The notes under the pieces are model-generated. The model was not told the DNA's origin, searched no databases, and saw only the letters and a program-made list of their open reading frames with translations. Shown one piece after another: positions 26,488-35,353 of a stretch of 64,000 nucleotides of DNA. The stretch comes from Lutibacter profundi. Lineage in GTDB: Bacteria > Bacteroidota > Bacteroidia > Flavobacteriales > Flavobacteriaceae. The position numbers and the translations under genes are program-made. Location of the stretch: positions 2,014,001 to 2,078,000 of the forward strand of contig NZ_CP013355.1 in the NCBI RefSeq assembly GCF_001543325.1. The letters are read 5' to 3'. The number at the start of each line of letters is the position of its first letter. The first letter of the stretch is position 1.

Positions 26488-28026
26488 ATGAAAGCACGAG
26501 AAAAATTTATTGTTATTTCTGTAATATTACTACTTGTAATAGGTGTTATTTCAATTAATTGGAAACCAATTTTATGGAGTTTACTACTCTTTGGTCCACT
26601 TATTTTAGTAGGGATTTATGATATTGTACAAAAAAAGCATGCAATCATAAATAATTTCCCAATTATAGGACATGGAAGATATTTATTAGAAAATATTCGT
26701 CCTGAAATAATGCAGTATTTTGTTGAAACAGATACAGAAGGAAGGCCTATTAATAGAATGTTTAGAAGTTTGGTGTATCAGCGCGCTAAAAACACAAATG
26801 ATACTGTTCCTTTTGGCACACAAATGGACGTTTACAAGGCAGGGTATGAATGGTTAGACCATTCAATGTATGCTTGTAATGATAATGATAAAAACGCTCA
26901 TCCAAGAGTGATTGTTGGAGGGGAAAATTGCAAAAAACCATATTCGGCAAGTTTATTAAATATTTCAGCAATGAGCTTTGGATCATTAAGTAAAAATGCC
27001 ATTTTAGCACTAAATAAAGGCGCTAAAAAAGGAGGGTTTGCACACAATACAGGTGAAGGAGGGCTTAGCCCTTATCATTTAGAAAATGGAGGTGATTTAA
27101 TTTGGCAAATAGGAACCGGTTATTTTGGTTGTAGAACAAAGGATGGCACTTTTTGTGAAGATACTTTTGCTAAAAAAGCAATTCTTGAAAATGTAAAAAT
27201 GATTGAAATAAAAATTTCACAAGGTGCAAAACCAGGTCATGGAGGTATATTGCCTGCAATTAAAAATACAAAAGAAATAGCTTCAATTAGAGGTGTTATA
27301 GCGCATACTGATGTACTTTCTCCACCGTCACATGCTGCTTTTTCAACCGCAGAAGAATTGATGAATTTTATACAATTATTAAGAGAAAAATCTGGAGGAA
27401 AACCAATTGGCTTTAAATTGTGTGTTGGTAAAAAACAAGAATTTATAGATTTGTGTAAAGCAATGGTTTTAACAGGGATAAAGCCCGATTTTATTACGGT
27501 TGATGGAGGTGAAGGAGGAACAGGAGCAGCACCTGTTGAATTTTCTAACTCTATTGGGATGCCTTTAAGAGATGCCTTGGCGTTTGTGTATGACATATTG
27601 GTTGGTTTCAATTTAAAAAAGGATATTAAAATTATTGCTTCAGGAAAAATTATTAGCGGTTTTCATATTGCTAGAAATATTGCTTTAGGTGCAGATATGG
27701 TAAATAGTGCTCGTGCTATGATGTTATCTCTTGGTTGTATTCAAGCATTACAATGTAATAATAATACGTGCCCTGTAGGAGTTGCTACTCAAAATAAATC
27801 GTTGATGAAAGGATTAAATGTAGACGATAAATCAGAAAGAGTAGCTAATTTTCACAAGGAAACATTACTTAGTTTTAGTGAGTTAATTGCTGCTACTGGA
27901 GTTGCAAATCCGGCCGATTTAAAACGAAAACACATTAACAGAAGAGTTAATATGAATACGGTTTTAAAATATGATGATATTTTCCCCTACATAGAAGAAG
28001 GAAGTTTGTTAAAAACAATAAGTTAA
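26488..28026 (+). CDS. FMN-binding glutamate synthase family protein
   Basis: The 512-residue protein has two N-terminal membrane helices (about 7-46), then the FMN-binding alpha/beta barrel of the glutamate synthase large subunit. Motifs are NISAMSFGSLSKNAI, TGEGGLSPYH, QGAKPGHGG, TVDGGEGGTGAAP and the cysteine cluster CNNNTCPVGVATQ near the end. The stand-alone membrane-bound form lacks the amidotransferase domain. Its true reaction is not settled. Confidence 0.88.
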   Translation: MKAREKFIVISVILLLVIGVISINWKPILWSLLLFGPLILVGIYDIVQKKHAIINNFPIIGHGRYLLENIRPEIMQYFVETDTEGRPINRMFRSLVYQRAKNTNDTVPFGTQMDVYKAGYEWLDHSMYACNDNDKNAHPRVIVGGENCKKPYSASLLNISAMSFGSLSKNAILALNKGAKKGGFAHNTGEGGLSPYHLENGGDLIWQIGTGYFGCRTKDGTFCEDTFAKKAILENVKMIEIKISQGAKPGHGGILPAIKNTKEIASIRGVIAHTDVLSPPSHAAFSTAEELMNFIQLLREKSGGKPIGFKLCVGKKQEFIDLCKAMVLTGIKPDFITVDGGEGGTGAAPVEFSNSIGMPLRDALAFVYDILVGFNLKKDIKIIASGKIISGFHIARNIALGADMVNSARAMMLSLGCIQALQCNNNTCPVGVATQNKSLMKGLNVDDKSERVANFHKETLLSFSELIAATGVANPADLKRKHINRRVNMNTVLKYDDIFPYIEEGSLLKTIS

Positions 28027-28093
28027 GAAAACGCAATTTTTACTTTACGTTTTATAATAACTTAAAAAGAGTAAATCAAAGCCATAGCAACAG

Positions 28094-28210
28094 TTAAAAA
28101 TACTTAATATTATTTAATAATTTAGCTGCATTCAGATTTAATATACTAGGAGTTAAAGTGCCTAAAAAAGAAGTAATAAAACCAAACATAAAATGAAGTG
28201 CTAAACCCAT
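28094..28210 (-). pseudogene. fragment of a LysE-type transporter gene
   Basis: A 38-codon minus-strand frame reads MGLALHFMFGFITSFLGTLT then PSILNLNAAKL, like the first helix of LysE-family exporters (GF..SF.G.L.P..LN..A.K). The frame stops at 28094; further decayed coding may continue to about 28030 in another frame. I read it as gene debris; the match is from memory. Confidence 0.35.
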
Positions 28211-28316
28211 CTAAATTTATGAATTAAAATCAAAATAATAAAACAATAGTAGGTAAGTCGTTTTGCAATTGATAAGATTACGATAAAACATTAAATTTAA
28301 AATTTGATAAAAAAAA

Positions 28317-28449
28317 TGAGGCTGTCTAAAAAGTGTCATTCTGAATGTAAATGAAGAATCTCCTTGAAATTAAACACTTATATATCAAGATGTTGGGATT
28401 TTTCACTTTGTTCAAAATGACAAGTATAATTGCTTTTCAGACAGCCTCA
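28317..28449. mobile_element. 133-bp MITE-like element with terminal inverted repeats
   Basis: The ends are TGAGGCTGTCTAAAAAG (28317-28333) and the reverse complement of TGAGGCTGTCTGAAAAG (28433-28449), matching 16 of 17. Inside, a second inverted pair (GTCATTCTGAA... from 28335 and ...TTCAAAATGAC to 28422) lets the whole element fold back. It has no coding capacity. Such GTCATTCTGAA / TTCNNAATGAC hairpins are a common repeat type in Flavobacteriia genomes. Target duplications cannot be seen because the flanks are A-rich. Confidence 0.7.
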
Positions 28450-28580
28450 AAACTAAAATAAAAATCCTTGAGGTAACTGTATTATGGTTATGAAATCAAC
28501 TTTATCATAGATAATAGAAAATTAGTTTAGTGATTTATTTTAAAAAATAGAAAGCACAAATAATTTATAGTAAATATTTT

Positions 28581-28745
28581 TCATTCTATCCCTAAGCGTT
28601 CAAATAACCCTTGAATATCTTTTGGGTAATTATTAATTTGTTGTTCAAAATTATTTGTTGAATTATTAGTATTTGTATTTTCTGAATTTGTATTATTTGT
28701 TGTTTTACGCATCTTCTTTTCGGGTTTAATTTTAACTTTCTTCAT
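28581..28745 (-). CDS. small Asn/Lys-rich protein (54 aa), unknown
   Basis: The frame starts at ATG 28745 with a GGAG motif 9-12 bases upstream (TCTGGAGCTAAAAAA) and encodes a basic N-terminus (MKKVKIKPEKKMRK), an Asn/Thr-rich middle and a conserved-looking end (NNYPKDIQGLFERLGIE). It lies alone in a gene-poor stretch. Real expression is uncertain. Confidence 0.4.
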   Translation of the reverse strand: MKKVKIKPEKKMRKTTNNTNSENTNTNNSTNNFEQQINNYPKDIQGLFERLGIE

Positions 28746-28977
28746 TTTTTTAGCTCCAGATTTGAGAATTATTTTTTAACATAACTATATAACTATCTAT
28801 ATATTAAACAACTATCTAATTTATCTGTGTAATAAATCTGGTTAAATAATTAATTTAAAGTTAGTAAGACTAAATTTATTTTTTTTTACTTTTTCCATAA
28901 AAAAAGAAGGCAAAAAGCCTACTAAACATATCAAATATTTTAGTAAATTTACAAACATCAAAATTTGACCCCTCCAA

Positions 28978-29703
28978 ATGCGCAACTATTTTATTATAGA
29001 TAACAACCCACGCTCTATTCAAAGAATTAAGAATGTTTTAGAAGATTTTTACGAATTTAATTGCATTGGTACTTCGTGTGATTATGATAAAGCAATGAAT
29101 ATAGTACTAAAAGAAACTCCTGATTTAGTTTTTTTTAATATTGAAAATGTTATTGATAAGCCGTTTGAATTTACACAAGAGTTAAATTTGTTTAAGGAGA
29201 CCTTTCCTGTTTTTATTGCAATATCTTCATCAAAAGAAAATGTATACGATGTTATAAAAAATGGTTTTTTTGATTTTTTGTTAAGCCCGTTGACTGAATT
29301 GGATATTAGAAAAACGGTTTTAAAGGTTTTAAAAAAGATTCCTGCACAATCTAGAAAAAACATTTGTTTAAAATCGTATAAAGATTATCAATACTTAAAA
29401 ACAGATGAGATCCTTTTTTTAAAAGCAGATAATAATGCAACAGATTTTTATATGAATGATGGCTCAATTATTAGTGCCTATAAAACCCTTAAAACTTTTG
29501 AAAGCATACTTCCTAATAATTTTCATAGAATTCATAAAAGCTACATTATAAATAAAAATTTTATTTCAAGAATTCAATATGGGAAACTTACGTGTACTAT
29601 TAAAAGAAATAGTTATGAGGTACCCTTTACTAAAACTTATATTGAGAATATTGAAAGTATAAATAAAGATTTAGCAGAGTATTCTTACATCTCTGTAAAT
29701 TAG
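28978..29703 (+). CDS. LytTR transcription factor with pseudo-receiver domain
   Basis: The 241-residue protein has a receiver-like N-terminus (about 1-120) and a LytTR DNA-binding domain (about 130-235; LKADNNATDFYMNDGS, FHRIHKSYIINKNFI). The usual phospho-acceptor Asp is replaced by Asn (PDLVFFNIENV, Asn about 58) and the acidic pair at the pocket is DN rather than DD. Phosphorylation is therefore unlikely, and a phospho-independent mode is inferred. Direct repeats of 21-bp period that could be its operator follow immediately. A kinase and a second regulator lie downstream. Confidence 0.88.
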   Translation: MRNYFIIDNNPRSIQRIKNVLEDFYEFNCIGTSCDYDKAMNIVLKETPDLVFFNIENVIDKPFEFTQELNLFKETFPVFIAISSSKENVYDVIKNGFFDFLLSPLTELDIRKTVLKVLKKIPAQSRKNICLKSYKDYQYLKTDEILFLKADNNATDFYMNDGSIISAYKTLKTFESILPNNFHRIHKSYIINKNFISRIQYGKLTCTIKRNSYEVPFTKTYIENIESINKDLAEYSYISVN

Positions 29704-29737
29704 TTATAAAATAATTAAATGGTGCTATTTTATAAAT

Positions 29738-29845
29738 AAACAGTATTGTTTTACAAATAAAATACCTGTTTTATATAATAAACGGTATGTTTTCACTAAT
29801 AAATAGTATGTTTTCACTAACAAACGGTATGTTTTCACTAATTTA
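29738..29845 (+). promoter_or_regulatory. 21-bp-period direct repeats, candidate LytTR operator
   Basis: The core (A)AACGGTATGTTTTCAC occurs at about 29781, 29802 (AAATAGTATG variant) and 29823 with exact 21-base spacing. Two weaker copies (CAGTATTGTTTTAC at 29741 and a degenerate one near 29763) extend the array upstream. LytTR proteins bind 9-bp direct repeats one to two helical turns apart, so this fits. It lies between the LytTR gene and the small lipoprotein gene. Confidence 0.6.
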
Positions 29846-29946
29846 TTAGTTTGTAAATAATAAAGTTCTTCTTAAAAAACTATGTTTGTGTTTTAAAGTA
29901 CTAAAAAACAATTTAACCTATATTTTAATTTTAAAACCCCAATATT

Positions 29947-30123
29947 ATGAAATCAATTAAATTTATTTTCGCTTTTTCCTTATTTTTAATGGCATTTACA
30001 GCTTGTACTTCTGACGATCAACTTTCTGCAGATGAAACACTTTACAACCCTAATACTATTGATATCAATGTTTATGCTACAGGAGACGAAGGTACTGCCG
30101 AAGTAATGAACGATAGAGATTAA
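29947..30123 (+). CDS. small lipoprotein (58 aa) next to LytTR locus
   Basis: ATG 29947 opens a 58-residue frame with a clear lipoprotein signal peptide (MKSIKFIFAFSLFLMAFTAC, Cys20). A short acidic mature peptide follows (TSDDQLSADETLYNP... ending EVMNDRD). A terminator follows the stop. It starts about 100 bases after the 21-bp repeats, which suggests it is the regulated target. The mature peptide of under 40 residues could be a surface peptide or a ligand for the downstream TPR kinase. Not recognised as a family. Confidence 0.65.
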   Translation: MKSIKFIFAFSLFLMAFTACTSDDQLSADETLYNPNTIDINVYATGDEGTAEVMNDRD

Positions 30124-30165
30124 CCAATTGCTTTAACGCATATTTAACTATATTTATTTTAATTA

Positions 30166-30206
30166 TAAAAAAAGCCTTAAACTTAATTGTTTAGGGCTTT
30201 TTTTAT
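30166..30206 (+). terminator. terminator after small lipoprotein gene
   Basis: AAAAAAAGCC..AAAC and GTTT..GGCTTTTTTT form a strong stem ending in a T run, about 40 bases after the stop. Confidence 0.8.
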
Positions 30207-30230
30207 TAGATTTGTTTAAAAACATAACCA

Positions 30231-32273
30231 TTGGGAGTTAAATTCAAAACAATAATAATACATGTATTTTATTTTTATATGTCACTGACCTTGGTTTCTT
30301 GTAGTGAAAATAAGAATAGTGATAAAAAAAATGAAAATACAGAAATAGATAGTATTTCGAATTGGATTAAGCAATCAAAAAACGTCAAAAACACACAATT
30401 TAAAAGAGAAAATTCATTAAATAAAGCCTTTGAAGCTACAAAACGTCAAAAATCAGATTTTGTTAAAAATAAATTATTATCAAAAATAGCCTTAGTAGCA
30501 TTTGATTTAGGAAATGATGAATTATTTAGAAAAGTAAACCTGAAAGCACTATTATTATCTACAAAACTTCGTGATACTTTTAGAATTGGCGATGCACATT
30601 GGAATTATGGCTCGTATTACACAAGAAAAGAAATTATAGATAGTGCATATTTTCATTATCATGAGGCGTATAAGAAGTTTAAATCAATAAAAAACGAATC
30701 TTATACAGCAAAAATGCTGTACAATATGGGCTATATTGAAGGACTTTTAAAAGATTATACTGGGAGTGAGGTTTCTATTTTTGAGGCGATAACTATTTTT
30801 AAAAAATTAGGTAAAGATTTAAATTTATATCAATGCTATAATTATTTAGGCTTAATTTATTACAACCTTAATGAGTTTAATAGAGCAATTTATTATCATA
30901 ACAAAGCATTAGAATATCTTAAAAATGTCAAAGAAAAAAGACTTTATAAAGAAGGTAGCTTAAGTAATTTAGGTTTGGTTTATCAAAAATTAAAAGATTA
31001 TGAAAAAGCCATTGAGAGTTTTGAAAAGGCTTTAAATAATAGCAATCTAAAAAAACGAGATATTAATTTTTATGCACGGTTGATAGATAATATTGCTTAT
31101 ACCAAATTTTTAGATGGAGATACTACCAATGTTGTAAAAGAGCTTTATAAATCTTTAAAAATAAGAGATAGCGTTAAAAACATCTCAGGAATTGTGGTTA
31201 ATAAATTGCATTTAGCAGAGTTGTATGCCTTAAAACAAGATACCTCAAAGGCTATTAAATTAGCAACCGAAGCACATGATTTAGCGAATAAAATAGAAAA
31301 TAACCGTGATAAATTAAAATCATTGTTACTACTTTCAAAAATAGATAATAAAAAGTCAAATACTTATTTAAAGAATTATGTTCACTTAAATGATAGTCTT
31401 CAAATTGAAGAGCGAAAAATAAGAAATAAATTTACAAGAATACGTTTTGAAACTGATGAATATATTAAAGAAACTGAAAAACTTTCACAACAAAAAATAC
31501 TAATTTCAGTTGGAGCTTTTTTTACTATTTTAATCCTTTCTTTCGCTTATTTTTTAAGAGTTCAAAGAGCTAAAAATAAAGAGTTGATTTTTGAAAGAGA
31601 ACAGCAAAAATCGAATGAAGAAATTTTTTCTTTAATGCTTAAACAGCAGTCAAAATTAGAAGAAGGGCGTTTAAAAGAACGGCATAGAATTTCAGAAGAT
31701 TTACACGACGGTGTTTTAGGAAAGATTTTTGGTACTAGAATTGGGCTCGGATTTTTAAAAATTAATGGAGATGAAGGCGCTATAAAAAAGCATCAATTTT
31801 TTATAGATGAACTTCAAACTATTGAAAAAGAGATTAGAACAATTTCACATGAATTGAAAAATGAAATTTTATCATCAAAAAAAGATTTCTTTAAAATTAT
31901 TGATAATTTAATAGAACAAAAAAGCAGTTTAGGAAATTTTGAATACAAAACGTTTTATGATAAAGAAATACATTGGGATAAAATTAATGATGCAATAAAA
32001 ATAAATTTGTACAGAATTTTACAAGAAGCATTGCAAAATATAATAAAATATGCACACGCAAGTAACGTAGAAATAGAGTTTAAAATAAAAGGAAATACCT
32101 TAAGTTTGCTAATTAAAGATAATGGAAAAGGGTTTGATATTTTTGAGAAAAGAAAAGGAATTGGAATAAAAAATATGAAATCTAGAGTTCGTAAATTGAA
32201 TGGTACTTTTAAAATAAATTCAACATTTAATAAAGGAACTGTTATATTTGTATCATGCCCTATACAAAGTTAA
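30231..32273 (+). CDS. TPR sensor histidine kinase, HisKA_3 type, with lipobox
   Basis: The 680-residue frame starts at TTG 30231; the next in-frame ATG (30279) would leave too short a signal. From the TTG the N-terminus is a lipoprotein-like signal (YFYMSLTLVSC, Cys24). Tetratricopeptide repeats follow (about 100-380), then one transmembrane helix (about 425-443). The phospho-acceptor box is ERHRISEDLHDGVLGKIFG and the HATPase_c motifs are LQEALQNIIKYA, DNGKGFD and GIGIKNM. The partner regulator starts four bases after its stop. The combination of a lipidated N-terminus and a later membrane helix is unusual. Confidence 0.88.
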   Translation: MGVKFKTIIIHVFYFYMSLTLVSCSENKNSDKKNENTEIDSISNWIKQSKNVKNTQFKRENSLNKAFEATKRQKSDFVKNKLLSKIALVAFDLGNDELFRKVNLKALLLSTKLRDTFRIGDAHWNYGSYYTRKEIIDSAYFHYHEAYKKFKSIKNESYTAKMLYNMGYIEGLLKDYTGSEVSIFEAITIFKKLGKDLNLYQCYNYLGLIYYNLNEFNRAIYYHNKALEYLKNVKEKRLYKEGSLSNLGLVYQKLKDYEKAIESFEKALNNSNLKKRDINFYARLIDNIAYTKFLDGDTTNVVKELYKSLKIRDSVKNISGIVVNKLHLAELYALKQDTSKAIKLATEAHDLANKIENNRDKLKSLLLLSKIDNKKSNTYLKNYVHLNDSLQIEERKIRNKFTRIRFETDEYIKETEKLSQQKILISVGAFFTILILSFAYFLRVQRAKNKELIFEREQQKSNEEIFSLMLKQQSKLEEGRLKERHRISEDLHDGVLGKIFGTRIGLGFLKINGDEGAIKKHQFFIDELQTIEKEIRTISHELKNEILSSKKDFFKIIDNLIEQKSSLGNFEYKTFYDKEIHWDKINDAIKINLYRILQEALQNIIKYAHASNVEIEFKIKGNTLSLLIKDNGKGFDIFEKRKGIGIKNMKSRVRKLNGTFKINSTFNKGTVIFVSCPIQS

Positions 32274-32277
32274 AGTT

Positions 32278-32955
32278 ATGAGTAAAATTTACAATGTATT
32301 AATAATTGATGATCATCCTATAATTGCTGACGCCTACAAAAGTGCTTTTGAATTTATAAGTTCTGAAAATAATAAAATTAATTTTAGCATATCAATAGTT
32401 CATAATTGTGATGATGCCATTCGAAAAATAGATGCTGTTTCAAAAGCAAAAAGTATACATATTGTTTTTTTAGATATTTCATTACCTCCATCAACCGACG
32501 GGGAAATTTTATCAGGAGAAGATTTAGGAATTAAAATTAGAGAACAACTACCAACCTGTAAAATTATTGTTGCCACAACCTTTAATGATAATTATAGAAT
32601 TCAAGCAATTCTTAAAAATGTTAACCCAGATGGGTTTTTAATTAAAAACGATGTTAACAAAGAAGAATTAATAGCTTGCATAAAAACGGTAATGGATAAT
32701 GTACCGTATTATAGTAAATCGGTGTTAGAATTATTTAGAAATCAAACTTCATTAGATTACAGATTAGATAAAATTGATAGGCAATTACTGTATGAAATGT
32801 CTATAGGTACCAAAATGAAACAACTTCCTAAGATTATTCCAATGTCTAAGGCGGGTCTTGAAAAAAGAAAAAAGCAGCTAAAAATATTATTTGACGTTAA
32901 TGAGAGTGATGATAGAGGACTAATTTTAAAAGCAAAAGAAAAAGGGTTTATCTAA
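32278..32955 (+). CDS. response regulator with receiver and divergent LuxR-like HTH
   Basis: ATG 32278 was chosen because it gives the standard receiver start MSKIYNVLIIDDHPIIADAY; the longer frame runs back into the kinase gene. The 225-residue protein has the phospho-acceptor Asp in VFLDISLPPS and the conserved lysine in LIKNDV. The C-terminal domain (about 165-225, MSIGTKMKQLPKIIPMSKAGLEKRKKQL) looks like a diverged LuxR/NarL helix-turn-helix. It pairs with the kinase just upstream. Confidence 0.88.
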   Translation: MSKIYNVLIIDDHPIIADAYKSAFEFISSENNKINFSISIVHNCDDAIRKIDAVSKAKSIHIVFLDISLPPSTDGEILSGEDLGIKIREQLPTCKIIVATTFNDNYRIQAILKNVNPDGFLIKNDVNKEELIACIKTVMDNVPYYSKSVLELFRNQTSLDYRLDKIDRQLLYEMSIGTKMKQLPKIIPMSKAGLEKRKKQLKILFDVNESDDRGLILKAKEKGFI

Positions 32956-32972
32956 TTAGATAAACCCTTTTT
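32939..32972 (+). terminator. terminator overlapping the regulator stop codon
   Basis: AAAAGGGTTTATCTA and TAGATAAACCCTTTTT form a near-perfect long stem that includes the end of the coding sequence. Confidence 0.8.
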
Positions 32973-33310
32973 AATTATAAAACTTTGGGGCTGTTTTTAC
33001 TATAAAAACAATTAGGGGTTGTTTGTTTATTCTTATAGCTATTTCAAATTTAGATTATTTTTAATGCAAAAAAAGAAATTTTTAATTTATTTTTAAATAT
33101 TTCGGAAAGTTTATGGATTGTGCCTTTTAAAGTAGGCAAAAAGCCTATTTTTAGTCTGTAAATAAATAATTTTCATTTAAAAGAGAATAAAATTAAATAT
33201 TTTATGAAAAATTTAACACGCTTAACAAAGGTAAAATAGTTAATAAAACGACATACTAACTATTATTGTTTAATTTTGGCAAATTATAACTAAAGAAACA
33301 AGCTTTTAAT
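32973..33310. other. intergenic region with palindrome and dsbD promoter element
   Basis: This 338-bp spacer has no gene. It holds the palindrome TAGGCAAAAAGCCTA (33133-33147), whose core also occurs upstream of the LytTR gene at 28908-28920, and a TAATTTTG (33272-33279) that fits the -7 promoter consensus 31 bases before the dsbD start. Confidence 0.5.
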
Positions 33311-35311
33311 ATGAAGAAAACAATTGCAATTCTATTTTTTTTAATAATAAGTGCTTCAAGTTTTTCACAAATTCTTAATCCTGTAAAATGGTCAACTTCT
33401 ATTGAAAAAGTATCGGAGACAGAATATGATTTAATAATTCAAGCAACTATTGAAGATGGCTGGCATTTATATTCTCAAAATGTACCTGAAGATGGTCCAA
33501 TACCAACCAATTTCACATTTGTAAAAATAGATGATTATGAGTTAGTAGGAAAAACTTCAGAAGAAGAAGGGCATACTGTTTTTGATGCTGTTTTTAATAT
33601 GAACATAAAATATTTTGAAAATAAAGCTGTATTCAAACAACGGGTTAAAACTCTTTCAAAAAGCAATTTTAAAATTACAGGAGAAGTTGAGTTTATGGTT
33701 TGTGATGATTCAAGTTGTTTACCACCCACATTTGTAGATCTAGATTTTTCAATTCCAGCTAATAAAGGAATAACAACTGTAAATTTCAACACAAAAGAAA
33801 AAAATGAAACAGCAAAATCTACTGAAACAAAAATTGAAACCAAATTAAAAAAAGAGAAAAAACCATTAGATAAAAGTTTATTAACCATATTTCTTATCGC
33901 TTTCTTATCGGGGTTTGCCGCATTGTTAACGCCTTGTGTTTTTCCAATGATTCCAATGACTGTTAGTTTTTTTACAAAACAAAGTAAAAGTAAGGCTGTA
34001 GGAATTAAGAATGCACTTATTTATGGCGCTTCAATTATAATTATTTATGTTGCTTTAGGCTGGTTGGTTTCATTCTTTTTTGGAGCAGATGCTTTAAATG
34101 CACTATCTACAAACGTTTGGTTCAATGTATTTTTCTTTGTTATACTAGTAATATTTGCAGTTTCCTTTTTAGGGGCTTTTGAAATAGTTTTACCAAGTTC
34201 TTGGGGAACAAAAGTTGATGAGCAAGCAGATAGAGGAGGAATAATAGGCATCTTTTTTATGGCATTAGCACTTGCAATTGTCTCATTTTCTTGTACAGGG
34301 CCAATTGTAGGTACCTTGTTAGTACAAGCTGCTGCAGGAGGAAATCATGTAGGGCCAATTGTTGGAATGTTAGGATTTTCACTAGCATTGGCAATTCCTT
34401 TTGCGTTGTTTGCTGCTTTCCCTGGTTGGTTAAATTCGTTACCAAAATCGGGAGGCTGGTTAAATACAGTAAAAGTAGTTTTAGGATTTTTAGAACTAGC
34501 ATTAGCATTTAAATTTTTATCAAACGCCGATTTAGTGTTGCAATTACATTGGTTAGAACGTGAAGTATTTTTAGCAATTTGGATTGCAATTTTTGGAACT
34601 TTAGCACTGTATCTTTTCGGAAAAATACAATTACCACATGATTCTCCATTAACACATATTTCTGTTGGAAGACTTACTTTAGGGTTAATAACACTGTCAT
34701 TTACTATATATATGATTCCTGGTTTATGGGGAGCGCCATTAAATTTAATTAGTGCTTTTCCACCGGCTCAACATTATGCAGAATCACCTTACGGAATAGG
34801 ATTTACAAAACTTAGCGAAGGTGTTGGTTCAAATAAAAATCATTCTGAAATTCCTGAAGGTGCTCATATCATGGCGCCTCATAATATTTTAGCTTTTAAT
34901 GATTATGATAAAGGATTGGCGTATGCTAAAAAAGTAAATAAACCAGTACTATTAGATTTTACTGGTCACGCTTGTGTTAATTGTAGAAAAATGGAGCAAA
35001 ACGTTTGGGCGAAAGATAAAATATTACCAATTCTTAAAAACGATGTCGTTTTAATTTCTTTATACGTTGATGATAAAAGAAAACTTCCCAATGGAGAAGA
35101 GATTGATTCTAAATTACGCCCTGGGAAAAAATTAAGATACATAGGTCAAAAATGGAGTGAAATGCAAACCATAAAATACGGAGCAAATGCACAACCTTTT
35201 TATGTCTTAATGAATCATAACGAAGAGAATTTAAATGACCCTGTTGCATATACACCTGATGTAGACGAATATTATAAATGGCTAAAAGAAGGAATAGCGA
35301 ATTTTAAATAA
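33311..35311 (+). CDS. dsbD: DsbD-type thiol:disulfide interchange protein
   Basis: The 666-residue protein has a signal peptide (about 1-19), an N-terminal DsbD alpha-like domain (about 22-160, with [11 protein letters not shown]), a membrane domain of about eight helices (about 190-470; [28 protein letters not shown]), and a C-terminal thioredoxin domain (about 530-666) with CVNC. It carries electrons from cytoplasmic thioredoxin across the inner membrane to reduce periplasmic disulfides or cytochrome c partners. It is the usual length for Bacteroidota members. Confidence 0.93.
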   Translation: MKKTIAILFFLIISASSFSQILNPVKWSTSIEKVSETEYDLIIQATIEDGWHLYSQNVPEDGPIPTNFTFVKIDDYELVGKTSEEEGHTVFDAVFNMNIKYFENKAVFKQRVKTLSKSNFKITGEVEFMVCDDSSCLPPTFVDLDFSIPANKGITTVNFNTKEKNETAKSTETKIETKLKKEKKPLDKSLLTIFLIAFLSGFAALLTPCVFPMIPMTVSFFTKQSKSKAVGIKNALIYGASIIIIYVALGWLVSFFFGADALNALSTNVWFNVFFFVILVIFAVSFLGAFEIVLPSSWGTKVDEQADRGGIIGIFFMALALAIVSFSCTGPIVGTLLVQAAAGGNHVGPIVGMLGFSLALAIPFALFAAFPGWLNSLPKSGGWLNTVKVVLGFLELALAFKFLSNADLVLQLHWLEREVFLAIWIAIFGTLALYLFGKIQLPHDSPLTHISVGRLTLGLITLSFTIYMIPGLWGAPLNLISAFPPAQHYAESPYGIGFTKLSEGVGSNKNHSEIPEGAHIMAPHNILAFNDYDKGLAYAKKVNKPVLLDFTGHACVNCRKMEQNVWAKDKILPILKNDVVLISLYVDDKRKLPNGEEIDSKLRPGKKLRYIGQKWSEMQTIKYGANAQPFYVLMNHNEENLNDPVAYTPDVDEYYKWLKEGIANFK

Positions 35312-35353
35312 TTCAATTTTCACTTTTTAAATTAGTAAACTAACAAACGAATA

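Noticed and set aside
29738-29845. Regular repeats considered as a CRISPR array
   Set aside because: The whole 21-bp unit repeats, including the would-be spacers, and no cas genes are near.
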